DNA from: Anodontia alba
Taxonomy: Eukaryota > Mollusca > Bivalvia > Lucinida > Lucinidae
Reading direction: 5' to 3'
NCBI GenBank assembly: GCA_964016985.1
Contig: OZ024828.1
Span: 33,805,136-33,869,135 of the forward strand
DNA: 64,000 nucleotides
The notes under the pieces are model-generated. The model saw nothing but the letters and a program-made list of their open reading frames with translations, was not told the origin of the DNA and did no database searches. A program made the translations under genes and the position numbers. Shown here piece by piece: positions 53,250 through 63,803 of the stretch. Within the stretch, counting starts at the first letter, position 1, and every line of letters begins with the position of its first letter.

Positions 53250-54345
53250 TGATAATGAACATTGGCCATGGTTAACCATGGTTGACTACATTAACCATGG
53301 TTAGCACTGATGACCATAGACAGTGATTGTGCTTGGAAATTGTTAACCTGGTCTGATTTAATGGTGATGATTAATAACTATGCAAACCATGGTCAGACTT
53401 AACTAACCTATCTTTTCTTAAGTGAGGAGTTAGTGCTTCTGATCTTGGGGCACAATGCGCCTAGTTCAATCTGTATGGTGCTTTGCAAATGCTGTTCTGA
53501 GCATTATAAAGTCATACAACCATATTTGATCATGGTTATTTAACCATGGTTATATGATTGATCATGATTATATAATCAAGGTTGACCATCATCAAACATG
53601 GTTATTTAAACATGGTTATACCATATGATTGATCATGGTTAAATAGACAAGGTTTGCATGGTCAAGCCATTGATCATGGATATATAGACAAGTTTTACCA
53701 TGGTCAGATATTGTTACTTAACCATGGTTATATTATTGATCATGGTTATATAGATAAGATTGAACGTGGTCAGACCATTTATTGTGGTTATATAGACAAG
53801 GTTGACCATGGTCAAACATGGTTATATAACCATGGTTATATGATTGATCATGGTTATATAGACAAGGTTGACCCCGGTCATACCATTGATCATGGTCATA
53901 TAAACAAGGTTGACCATGGGCAAACATGGTTATTTAACCATGGTGATATGATTGAGCATTGTTATATAGACAAAGTTAGACCAATGATCATGGTTATATA
54001 CACAAGGTTGACCATGGTCAAACATGATTATTTAACCATTGTTATATGATTGACCATGGTTATATAGACAACGTTGACCATGTTCAGACCATTGATCATT
54101 GTTATATGGACAATGTTGACTATGGTCAAACCATTGATCATGGTTATATAAACAAGATTGGTCATGCTCAAACATGGTTATTAAACCATGGTTATATGAT
54201 TGATCATGGTTGTATAGACAAGGTTGACCATGGTCAAACCATTGGTCATGGTTATATTGAACATGGTCAAACATGGTTATTTCACCATGGTTAGCCATGG
54301 TCAATGCCCATAGTGCCATGTAACAAATCTGTCATACCATGGTCG
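53250..54345. repeat. CCATGGTT/GATCATGGTTATAT array
   Basis: Begins as scattered ccatggtta words and becomes regular after 53,500: gatcatggttatatagacaa, ggttgaccatggtcaaac, alternating about 43 and 66 bp for a higher-order period near 109 bp. The words are near-palindromic, so frames are open on both strands (HGYIDKVDHGQT on plus, DHGQPCLYNHDQ on minus). No start context or domain supports a protein. Confidence 0.85.
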
Positions 54346-54840
54346 ATTGTTGTTATATTTAATCGGTATAGTTAAGCAGACTGAGATTGTATTAGTACTG
54401 TATTAAAAAGTAAATAATCCACATATAATGCATTATATAGTGTTATTACCCAACTCAGTGATGCTCAGTATAAGTTTTCTTTAAAAAATACTACTTTATA
54501 CAAAAGAATGAGATATAATTCAGCAATAGTCTGACTTGATGTAAAAGCATATTGACAAACCATGGAAACATTTTAAAATCAGAATTAGACATCAGTAAAC
54601 AGGATGTGACTTTAGAGAAGCATTCTTATACCACCACTGGTGTAGCAATTAATGGTGTATACCATTGTAGTGGTATTCCAGTGGTATTCCACTTGTAATT
54701 TGGATACACTTTCAAAGGGAGGCAAAAAAAATCTGTCCAAATTGTTTTGCCACCCTGCTGAATAGGAGTCTAAAAGGAAAAAAAATGATCCCAAGTGGTC
54801 AGGCAAATCTGTCAAAATTGTTTTGCAAACCTGCTGAATA
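54345..54840. other. Unassigned spacer with small stem
   Basis: accactggtgtagcaattaa and accattgtagtggt (54630-54670) form a weak stem. Nothing else recognised. Confidence 0.3.
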
Positions 54841-54909
54841 GGGGTCTACTCTAAAAGGAAAGAATTTGCTCCCAAGGGGAGCAAATTCTTTCCTTATAGA
54901 GTAGACCCC
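54841..54909. repeat. Palindrome with 30-bp arms (family L)
   Basis: ggggtctactctaaaaggaa agaatttgctccc pairs with the complement ending tagagtagacccc, one mismatch region at the loop. A decayed relative is at 56.76-56.87 kb. Confidence 0.82.
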
Positions 54910-55325
54910 TTTTCAAAAGAGGCTTGATGTGCAGGAAAGCAAAGAATTGTCTTATTGAGGTGATTCTGATGATTCTGGCAATATATGTGTTTTGGGAGGA
55001 AAAGCGAGAGAATCCCTCTTATCTGGTGCTGTGCAAAATATAGACAGATAATGTCTTTCATTGAAAATGCTGCATTAATATTGACAGGTCATGGCATCTT
55101 TATTCAAGCCATGATGTTTGCTGCCACTTATAGAATGTTTAGAAGGCAGTCAGTGTGAGGTGCAGTTAGGGAAGATCCCATCTGAGCAATTGGATAGGCC
55201 AAAACAGGTGTTATGTCAATTCAAGTCAGTGGCAGCAGTTGGTAGGCATATCTTATTCATATTGATGACCTAATTGAGTATGATCTGATTTAGCCCTTAA
55301 AGCACTAGTCGCAACTACAGCAGAT
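54910..55325. other. Unassigned spacer
   Basis: No gene or repeat family recognised; 55295-55330 is a half D-type arm. Confidence 0.3.
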
Positions 55326-55327
55326 GA

Positions 55328-55510
55328 AATATAGTTGACTCTTGTTAAACACTGATAACTCAAAAAAGTGCTTAAGACAAACTAATTAAAAGGCTATGTT
55401 TAGTTTGTTTTACATTCTTTACACTTTAACTCCTTCTATCTCAAACTACTGTTATACCAAACAAAAGTTCTGGTCCCTTGGAGTTTGAGATAATGAGAGT
55501 CAAACTATAT
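55328..55510. mobile_element. Small inverted-repeat MITE (atatagttgactct)
   Basis: Ends atatagttgactcttgttaa and gataatgagagtcaaactat at, followed by a short AT run. One copy only in the window. Superfamily unknown. Confidence 0.5.
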
Positions 55511-55659
55511 ATATATATAACTTGATTTATTAAGACACACCAGAACACAACTTGAAAATTCTATGATGAAACAACACAGCTCGAAAATTCTATGGTGAAA
55601 TTGAAATTAAAAATAGTTTAAATCTTCCAGTGTATCTTACTAAATTTTATACATATTAG

Positions 55660-55855
55660 TGCCCATATTATGGATTGAATTATTACTTCTATTAAATATT
55701 TGTTTATTTTTCATTGAAAATAAGGCTTGACATGTCATTTGAATTGTCTGCCTAGCAGATGATTCAAATGAAATGTCCTGTCATGTTTTCTTTGAAAAAT
55801 AACAATATTAGTTTTAGAATGTTGTCTGCTACAAATTTGCTTAGCAATGAACTCT
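55660..55855. mobile_element. D-family MITE
   Basis: gaaaataaggcttgacatgt, centre gtctgcctagcagat, right arm gttgtctgctacaaatttgc. Confidence 0.6.
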
Positions 55856-56024
55856 AAATACTGAGCAACTAGTGTAGATCCAGACCAGTTGCCACAGAAT
55901 CATTAAGCCATCTGCATTTGGTATAGTGAAAAAGAAGAAATTTTTGTAGTTTACATATTCATAGGAGAAATGAACCGTGTGATATTGTACTGTTTATCCT
56001 AAGAATTCAGACAGACAAGCATGA

Positions 56025-56091
56025 GCAAACAGTGAAGACACAGATCAGAAGCCACATTTTGCAGCACATGATCAGGATCTACACTTTTTGC
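56025..56091. repeat. Family E hairpin
   Basis: gcaaacagtgaagacacaga and catgatcaggatctacactt. Confidence 0.5.
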
Positions 56092-56167
56092 TACTCATCC
56101 ATCAGTTTTTAGACCCATCAAGAGCTAGTAAAATGGATTTTAGGATAAGTATAAAAAGAAGTTCTGA

Positions 56168-56405
56168 CCCCGAGGTTATAAAACTTTTTCCATGCTCAAC
56201 TCAGCTGAGCATGAAATTCGTCCTAATAAATCTCGAATTACTAACAATTGCAAGTTCTTTCTTGTGACATGTAGCTGAGCATGAAAATTTCTCTGCTAAT
56301 AGATACGAAAATGCCAATATTGTTGGCATTTTAATATTTTTCAGCAGAGAAAATTTGATGCTCAGCTGAGTTGAGCATGAAAAAAAGGTTTATAACTTTG
56401 GGTCA
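56168..56405. mobile_element. K-family MITE, second copy
   Basis: cccgaggttataaaactttt tccatgctcaactcagctga … gctgagttgagcatgaaaaa. Contains the stem aatgccaatattgttggcatt. Confidence 0.72.
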
Positions 56406-56694
56406 GGTGTCCCAATATTCAGGGTAAATATGGTGTTTTCACCAGAAGAGTTTACTTACCATATTTATTCTAATATAAGTCACGGGGGCTGCTGGTTGCA
56501 ATTCATCAGTTAAATGACAGTATTGAGCCAAAATTTTGGCCCAAAACAGGATACTTTGATGGTCTGAATTCAATTTTGTATGCGTTTGGTAATGTATATC
56601 TCTTAGAAATGTAGGATGGGGCATTTATTAGACAAGGGGCTTATATCAGAATAAATACGATAGTTGAATCAAGATGCACCTCAAAGAAAGAACA

Positions 56695-56895
56695 CTCGAA
56701 CCTAAGAGTTTTTTTCCTCCCTTTTCAAAGGAAGATCACTCCAGCAGAAGAGAATTTGCTTCCTTAGTTGTATAATTATGAATCCCTTCTGAAAGGGGGC
56801 TACTGGAAATTTGTTCCCAAGGGTAAATTCTTTCCTTTTAGAGTAGTTCCCTTTTGAGAGGGGCCCAGCAAATAGTTTCTAATCAAAGTGATCTC
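56695..56895. repeat. Family L relatives, decayed
   Basis: agagaatttgcttccttag and ggtaaattctttccttttag agtag are remnants of the 54.84-kb palindrome. Confidence 0.4.
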
Positions 56896-56952
56896 CCTTG
56901 GAGGTGTAGCCTTTCACCTATAACTTTTTTTACTAATTTGAGTCATGCCATG

Positions 56953-57234
56953 TTAACCCTTGTCCTGCTGAACCCAAATATACACTGCTTTTGCAAACAG
57001 TGTAGATCCAGATCAGTTAGCTTCTAAGAAGCCACCTGATTCCAGATATACACTGCCTTTGCAAACAGTGTAGATCCAGATCAGTTAGCTTCTAAGAAGC
57101 CAAACTGATCTGGATCTGCTCTGTTTGCAATTCAGTATGTGAATTTATATCAACCATCTGAACCAAGTAATCTGATTGGCTGAAAATTTGAAAAGGGTGT
57201 GCCATCTTAATTTATTCAGCAGGACAAGGGTTAA
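56953..57234 (+). mobile_element. M1 MITE with internal duplication
   Basis: TTAACCCTTGTCCTGCTGAA and ttcagcaggacaagggttaa. The segment gcaaacagtgtagatccaga tcagttagcttctaagaagcca is present twice (56993 and 57060), making it about 70 bp longer than the other copies. Confidence 0.87.
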
Positions 57235-57287
57235 GATCCAGACCAGCCAGTTAACTTTTTCTGCTATTTAGCTAGACAGTAATAACC

Positions 57288-57501
57288 TTAACTCTTGTCC
57301 TGCTGAACCCGGATATATCCTGCCTTTGCAAACAGTGTCGATCAAGATCATTTGGGTTCTGAAGATGCCAACTGATCTGGCTCTGCACTGTTTGCCATTA
57401 AGTGTGTGAATTTATATCAGCAACCTTGATCAAATAATCTGAATGGCTGAAAAGTAGAAGTGGGTGTGGCTTCTTAATTTTTTCAGCAGGACAAGTGCTA
57501 A
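57288..57501 (+). mobile_element. M1 MITE, full length
   Basis: TTAACTCTTGTCCTGCTGAA and ttcagcaggacaagtgctaa. Several point changes in the hairpin. Confidence 0.82.
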
Positions 57502-57524
57502 ATATTGGGACAGACAGGCCTGAG

Positions 57525-57590
57525 CATGAAGTGTACACCCAGATCAGCTGCCACAGAATGCAGCATCTGATCAGGGTCTACACTATTTGC
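57525..57590. repeat. Family E hairpin
   Basis: gcatgaagtgtacacccaga and tgatcagggtctacactatt. Confidence 0.5.
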
Positions 57591-57599
57591 TACTTGTCC

Positions 57600-58220
57600 A
57601 ACAAGTTCTAGACTAGACTTTATAGCAGTTTCAAATTTTAGGACAAGTGTATGGATGTCTCAATACCGTATTCAGCCAAATTACTGCACCATGCACTTGG
57701 GTTTTTCAAAATTTCTAGGAAAACTTTTGGTAAAATATGTATCTGCCTACTAAGGGTACACTTTGAAAAAAGAGCAGCAAATGACTTATTTGATGATGTT
57801 TATGCAATTTTTTTTCTTAATTTCTTTATAAAAGCAATTATGTTGTACTCCTTTGAACGGTGTTGACAAATTGATGAAATTCAGATGGGTACCCACAACA
57901 TAAAGAAGTAGACAAAAAGTACACTGGCTGTAACCTGAAGATTACAAAATTTCTTGACTATGCGCTTACAGGGGTGTGTGCAGTAATTAGGTCAAATACG
58001 ATAGGGAAAATACAGTTCTTGCACGAGTAGATTTCACTTAGGTGAATAGACCTTTTCTATACAGTATCAATTGTTTCTATAAGCTGACAGCTAAGGCCCA
58101 GATCAGACTGCACAGGTCTGATCAGGGCCTTTACTGTCATCATATACCGCAGATATCGTTTTCTGCTGAGGTGGCTTAATTTTACTGCATTTTCAGTCTG
58201 TCAAAGGGCAGGGCAAGGCA
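57600..58220. other. Old dispersed repeat, diverged
   Basis: 57690-57960 resembles 4,330-4,560 and 39,800-39,880 plus a family C arm (gggtacccacaacata). 58090-58140 is a palindrome (ggcccagatcagactgcaca / ggtctgatcagggcct). Confidence 0.4.
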
Positions 58221-58237
58221 AGATTTTAAGAAGGCCA

Positions 58238-58533
58238 GGGGGTGGTCGGGTGGTGCGAAGGTGTCGTGTATCTTATGTCACCGGGGCGTCCAACTGATAT
58301 TGGCTTACAGTTGGGCAAGGCCTGCTATCCTTGTAGCAGGTAAGGGTAGAGGGGGAATGTTTTTATTTCTTCTGTTTCTTCACTTTCATTCCTGTTCCTC
58401 TTTCTTCCCTGTTCCTCTCTTTCATCTCTTCGACTATCTCTTCTATCACTTTTCTCCCTTTCTCTGGGAGACGACACAAAATGACCCACAAGGGTTGACG
58501 TGTCGTTAAACCCCAACACAATCAATCAATCAA
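58238..58533 (+). mobile_element. SINE-like element, family S3, second copy
   Basis: Same body as 3672-3961, tail (atca)n. Flanked by tttaagaaggcca (58225-58237) and tttaagaagccca (58534-58546), a 13-bp duplication with one change. Minus-strand frame rich in Arg/Glu is the complement of the pyrimidine tract. Confidence 0.85.
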
Positions 58534-58644
58534 TTTAAGAAGCCCAGTCTGATCCAGGAGAAAACAGGCAGGTCAGATCAAGGAGAAAGCTTGAAAGGGT
58601 GATGATAAAAGTGTTTTTGTTAGCCCGCCTGTATGAAATACAAT

Positions 58645-59277
58645 TTAACCCTTCTCTTGCCGGAATTAAAATGAATCAGGCCTGTAAGAGGGGGTACCTC
58701 TACTTGAGAAGTCATTACCCCCTGAATTTTACCTCGATTTTCATGAAATTTTCACGTATAATTTGCCGATCCTAGGTGGCCATTTTACCGGAGAAAGAAT
58801 GGTCACGTGACTAGAAAGTCACGTGACAGTCATGTGTAAACCGGGAACCGTTTAAGACACTTAAAAAAAAAAAAAAAAAAAAAAAAATAAGTACAAGAGC
58901 CCAGCGCCTACTGTGTACTATTGTGAATGAAACGAGTGACATACATAGGTTCTACTGTTATTCCTACTTATTCCTCACTGGAAATGATTCAGGTGTTATG
59001 AGCTTTTTTTCCAGAAAAGCCTGATCAATCTGTTGAAGTGAGTGCTGAAATTAATGGCAGCTTGAAATTTGGTATTCTCGGTCGTTTTTAGTGTGGGTAA
59101 AATCCAGCACCTGACTATCTAATGAAAAGTGGCGTGTTTGTATGAAAGAAGGTTCACTCCTGTATGAGAACACTTGCTCTGAATGGTTGCATGTGGTATA
59201 TTGTAAGTATGACGGGCTTTTGAGCTGGCAGACCCCGCCAGCGCGACTATTGTCGCGAAAGGCAAGATAAGGGTTAA
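58645..59277 (+). mobile_element. M2 MITE, array copy 1
   Basis: TTAACCCTTCTCTTGCC left and ggcaagataagggttaa right (17 bp, one mismatch). Internal doublet of the palindrome GTCACGTGAC (58802-58811, 58818-58827), an A tract and gcgactattgtcgc near the right end. A 93-codon minus-strand frame repeated in several copies has no domain and overlaps the right end, so it is not called a gene. Confidence 0.9.
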
Positions 59278-59385
59278 CTAGAAAAAAATATAAAATGTGG
59301 TTTTGCATTTTTTGTGTCGAATACAACCCCAAAACGTCAAATTCGGGCTAACTTTTTGGGTTTTAATTTTTTGTCCGGCTTTCTG

Positions 59386-60018
59386 TTAACCCTTCTCTTG
59401 CCGGAATTAAAATGAATCAGGCCTGTAAGAGGGGGTACCTCTACTTGAGAAGTCATTACCCCCTGAATTTTACCTCGATTTTCATGAAATTTTCACGTAT
59501 AATTTGCAGATCCTAGGTGGCCATTTTACCGGAGAAAGAATGGTCACGTGACTAGAAAGTCACGTGACAGTCATGTGTAAACCGGGAACCGTTTAAGACA
59601 CTTAAAAAAAAAAAAAAAAAAAAAAAAATAAGTACAAGAGCCCAGCGCCTACTGTGTACTATTGTGAATGAAACGAGTGACATACATAGGTTCTACTGTT
59701 ATTCCTACTTATTCCTCACTGGAAATGATTCAGGTGTTATGGGCTTTTTTTCCAGAAAAGCCTGATCAATCTGTTGAAGTGAGTGCTGAAATTAATGGCA
59801 GCTTGAAATTTGGTATTCTCGGTCGTTTTTAGTGTGGGTAAAATCCAGCACCTGACTATCTAATGAAAAGTGGCGTGTTTGTATGAAAGTAGGTTCACTC
59901 CTGTATGAGAACACTTGCTCTGAATGGTTGCATGTGGTATATTGTAAGTATGACGGGCTTTTGAGCTGGCAGACCCCGCCAGCGCGACTATTGTCGCGAA
60001 AGGCAAGATAAGGGTTAA
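59386..60018 (+). mobile_element. M2 MITE, array copy 2
   Basis: Identical structure to copy 1. Differences include gcagatcc for gccgatcc and tatgggct for tatgagct. Confidence 0.9.
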
Positions 60019-60126
60019 CTAGAAAAAAATATAAAATGTGGTTTTGCATTTTTTGTGTCGAATACAACCCCAAAACGTCAAATTCGGGCTAACTTTTTGG
60101 GTTTTAATTTTTTGTCCGGCTTTCTG

Positions 60127-60761
60127 TTAACCCTTCTCTTGCCGGAATTAAAATGAATCAGGCCTGTTAGAGGGGGTACCTCTACTTGAGAAGTCATTAC
60201 CCCCTGAATTTTACCTCGATTTTCATGAAATTTTCACGTATAATTTGCCGATCCTAGGTGGCCATTTTACCGGAGAAAGAATGGTCACGTGACTAGAAAG
60301 TCACGTGACAGTCATGTGTAAACCGGGAACCGTTTAAGACACTTAAAAAAAAAAAAAAAAAAAAAAAAAAATAATTACAAGAGCCCAGCGCCTACTGTGT
60401 ACTATTGTGAATGAAACGAGTGACATACATAGGTTCTACTGTTATTCCTACTTATTCCTCACTGGAAATGATTCAGGTGTTATGGGCTTTTTTTCCAGAA
60501 AAGCCTGATCAATCTGTTGAAGTGAGTGCTGAAATTAATGGCAGCTTGAAATTTGGTATTCTCGGTCGTTTTTAGTGTGGGTAAAATCCAGCACCTGACT
60601 ATCTAATGAAAAGTGGCGTGTTTGTATGAAAGTAGGTTCACTCCTGTATGAGAACACTTGCTCTGAATGGTTGCATGTGGTATATTGTAAGTATGACGGG
60701 CTTTTGAGCTGGCAGACCCCGCCAGCGCGACTATTGTCGCGAAAGGCAAGATAAGGGTTAA
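60127..60761 (+). mobile_element. M2 MITE, array copy 3
   Basis: Identical structure. cctgttagag for cctgtaagag, longer A tract, then ataattac for ataagtac. Confidence 0.9.
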
Positions 60762-60869
60762 CTAGAAAAAAATATAAAATGTGGTTTTGCATTTTTTGTG
60801 TCGAATACAACCCCAAAACGTCAAATTCGGGCTAACTTTTTGGGTTTTAATTTTTTGTCCGGCTTTCTG

Positions 60870-61501
60870 TTAACCCTTCTCTTGCCGGAATTAAAATGAA
60901 TCAGGCCTGTAAGAGGGGGTACCTCTACTTGAGAAGTCATTACCCCCTGAATTTTACCTCGATTTTCATGAAATTTTCACGTATAATTTGCCGATCCTAG
61001 GTGGCCATTTTACCGGAGAAAGAATGGTCACGTGACTAGAAAGTCACGTGACAATCATGTGTAAACCGGGAACCGTTTAAGACACTTAAAAAAAAAAAAA
61101 AAAAAAAAAAATAAGTACAAGAGCCCAGCGCCTACTGTGTACTATTGTGAATGAAACGAGTGACATACATAGGTTCTACTGTTATTCCTACTTATTCCTC
61201 ACTGGAAATGATTCAGGTGTTATGGGCTTTTTTTCCAGAAAAGCCTGATCAATCTGTTGAAGTGAGTGCTGAAATTAATGGCAGCTTGAAATTTGGTATT
61301 CTCGGTCGTTTTTAGTGTGGGTAAAATCCAGCACCTGACTATCTAATGAAAAGTGGCGTGTTTGTATGAAAGTAGGTTCACTCCTGTATGAGAACACTTG
61401 CTCTGAATGGTTGCATGTGGTATATTGTAAGTATGACGGGCTTTTGAGCTGGCAGACCCCGCCAGCGCGACTATTGTCGCGAAAGGCAAGATAAGGGTTA
61501 A
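60870..61501 (+). mobile_element. M2 MITE, array copy 4
   Basis: Identical structure, gacaatcatg for gacagtcatg. Ends on TTAA that continues into unrelated DNA (atgataaatg). Confidence 0.9.
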
Positions 61502-62160
61502 ATGATAAATGTGGAAATCCCAGTTGTCCACATTTATGTTTACTTCACACTTCATAGTTTTATTTGCAAGTTTTTCAAATGCTTTTATCTCAGCAGTCAC
61601 TTGTCAAAAAGCATTCATATTGGGAACATGGTTACCTGGGAAGGTCTTCTTTGATTCCATAGATACTGACCCAGGGGTTCATGCCCCATGTAGGAGCTGA
61701 TAGTGAACATCTAGAACACCTGGACCCAGTTGTTCGAAACTAACGAAGTCATTAGTTAACATATCGTTAAAACTTTGATCATTAAATATGGCATATACGC
61801 AGATATTTTTGCTGAAAAAATGTGAGTAGCTTTTGCATTTGCAAAAGCTACTCACATTTTTTCAGCAAAAATAGCTGTGAATTAGAGATTTCATATGTAG
61901 GTCACTGTGACCTATATTTCATGGTTCAGCAGCTTTACTTTATATCTTGAAGACAATTTGATGGATAGATATTGAACTTGGGATATTGGTTCCATGTTAA
62001 ACCAAAACAGAACTCATATATCGTATGTAGGTCAATGTCATTTTTCCTTTTATCTGGAACAATATTAATTTTGATAGGCGAACATCACACTTGGGGTATT
62101 GTTTCTTTGTAACAAAAATGACACAATACAAAATAAGCCTAGCCGGTGAGTTCTGCTGTC
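61502..62160 (+). repeat. Tandem-core fragments (T11/T14 type) with an M4 insertion
   Basis: 61580-61720 (ggttacctgggaaggtct, ccaggggttcatgcccc) matches 62,640-62,720. 61885-62110 has the ggtcaatgtcat/tgggatattggtt units. M4 lies between. Confidence 0.5.
61721..61880. mobile_element. M4 MITE, truncated, perfect 33-bp stem
   Basis: tggacccagttgttcgaaac left end. Stem atttttgctgaaaaaatgtg agtagcttttgca and its exact complement around tt (61804-61871). The right half stops after gtgaattagag. Confidence 0.85.
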
Positions 62161-62450
62161 CTGCAATAGGTCTTATTTTGATATAAGTGGACTTCTTTGC
62201 ATCATCACTATCAAATAAAACATTTTTTTCCTCAATGGTCACACTGAATATAATGTCATTAAAGAGAGCAACTGTTCACTGGAAATGATAAGGACAGAGA
62301 TTCAAACATGCAGCATATTTCATGGATCCAGCTATTCAGGAGATTAGACTAGGTCAGGGATTTTTCAACTGATCCAGGAGAATGCATGTGATGATAGAGA
62401 AATTAATACAGTATTTTTTTGCTTTTTATATGCTGCAAGGAGCCTCCCTA
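62160..62450. other. Unassigned spacer
   Basis: No gene or repeat family recognised. Confidence 0.3.
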
Positions 62451-62451
62451 C

Positions 62452-63803
62452 TTCAGTGTATATCATTTTACCCCAGGCATACAAAGTATGTCGGAGGGGT
62501 ATATAGTTTTCGTCTGTTCCATTAGTCTGTTTGTCTGTCCATCCATCTATCTTTCTGTCTGTCCGTCCGTCCAGATGTGATTCTATAACCAAGTTTTTCT
62601 TCGAAGTTTTTTGATTACTTATATCTCTACAGCCATTGATCAAAAACTTTTCATATTTGGTATGGGGGTACCTGGGAGGGTTCTGTTCTATTCTACATCT
62701 ATGAACCCCTGGGTCATGCCCCAGGACGGGGCTAGAGGTCAAAATCTAGGACACCCCAATAAAGTAGTGTATTGCAATTTGTATATACAAACAACCTCTT
62801 ATTAAAGAAGGATGGGCATCAGACATGTTTATCACATCAACAATCAGTGTAATAAGGTCAAGGTCATTGTGACCTTATTTTCATGCTTCAGTGATTTTGA
62901 TGTATATTTTGAACTATTTCATGGATTAATGCCTCATTTAAGTAGTATGTTGCAGTTTGTTTCTATGAACAACTTCTTAAAGAAGGATGGGCATCAGACA
63001 TGTCTATCACATCAACATTCAGTGTAATAAGGTCAAGGTCATTGTGATCATATTTTCATGCTCCAGCAATTTTGCCTTATATCTTGAAGACTATTCCATG
63101 GATTAATGTGATACTTGGAATATTGGTACTGTGTGACACCACAGTTGACAGCATAACAAATGTAGGTCACCTTGACCTATATTTCTTGGTCCAGTAATTT
63201 TGCCTCATATCTTGAATGTTAATTGATATATGAACATCATTATTTGGGACTATGAATTAGTATGGTCCAACAGTTGACCTAAACGTTAATGTAGGTCAAT
63301 GTTACCTATATTTCATAGTCCAGTGATTTTATGTTACATCTTGAAGACAATTTAATGTATTACTATCATATTTTAGGATTATATTTCATAGCCCTGTGAT
63401 TTTGTCTTATATCTCCCACTGTTTGATACTTAAATGTCATATTTACATATAGACACAGTGTGATCCAAACTTTCACCTCAAAGTAAATATAAATCAGTAT
63501 GACCTATATTTCATGGTCTAGTGATTTTGCTTAGTATCTTTTAGGTTATTTAATGGATTAACATCATAGTTGGTATAATGCATCAGTGTGACCATCAGAT
63601 TAACTTCTCAAGTATATGTAGGTCAGTGACCTATATTTTATGGCCCAGCAAATTTGCTTCATATCTTAAAGACTGTTTACTCCAGGAAAGTTGTTCTTGG
63701 AATGATAGATCAGTGACATTGTCATTAACTTTAAAATATTTTATAATTAAGAAATGGCATCGGCCAGGGGTATTCATGACCCTCTGGGCACTTGCTCTAG
63801 TTT
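62452..63803 (+). mobile_element. Tandem-core element T14 (about 125-bp units), complete
   Basis: Starts taccccaggcatacaaagta … gtcggaggggtatatag, then gtctgtccgtccgtcc. Core units carry tatcttgaagactatttcat, ggtcaatgtgacctatattt and ggtccagtgattttg. Ends gggtattcatgaccctctgg gcacttgctctagttt. A variant pair, aagaaggatgggcatcagac with aataaggtcaaggtcattgt, is duplicated (62,800-62,875 and 62,978-63,050). Confidence 0.65.

Larger units (their letters stand above)
58645..61501 (+). repeat. Four-copy tandem array of M2 MITEs with identical spacers
   Basis: Complete M2 elements at 58645-59277, 59386-60018, 60127-60761 and 60870-61501, all TTAA to TTAA, separated by three 108-bp spacers. Periods 741, 741 and 743 bp. 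Copies differ by only a few bases plus A-tract length. The array starts and ends exactly at M2 termini, without a flanking spacer. Confidence 0.95.

Noticed and set aside
53654..54049. 131-codon plus-strand frame (HGYIDKVDHGQ) and minus-strand frames over the same DNA
   Set aside because: They arise from a near-palindromic tandem repeat; both strands are open and there is no domain or gene context.
58325..58525. Arg/Glu-rich minus-strand frame
   Set aside because: It is the complement of the pyrimidine-rich middle of the S3 element.
59051..60816. 93-codon minus-strand frame in array copies 1-3
   Set aside because: Its repetition only reflects the tandem array. It starts in the spacer and has no domain; the fourth copy reads into different DNA.
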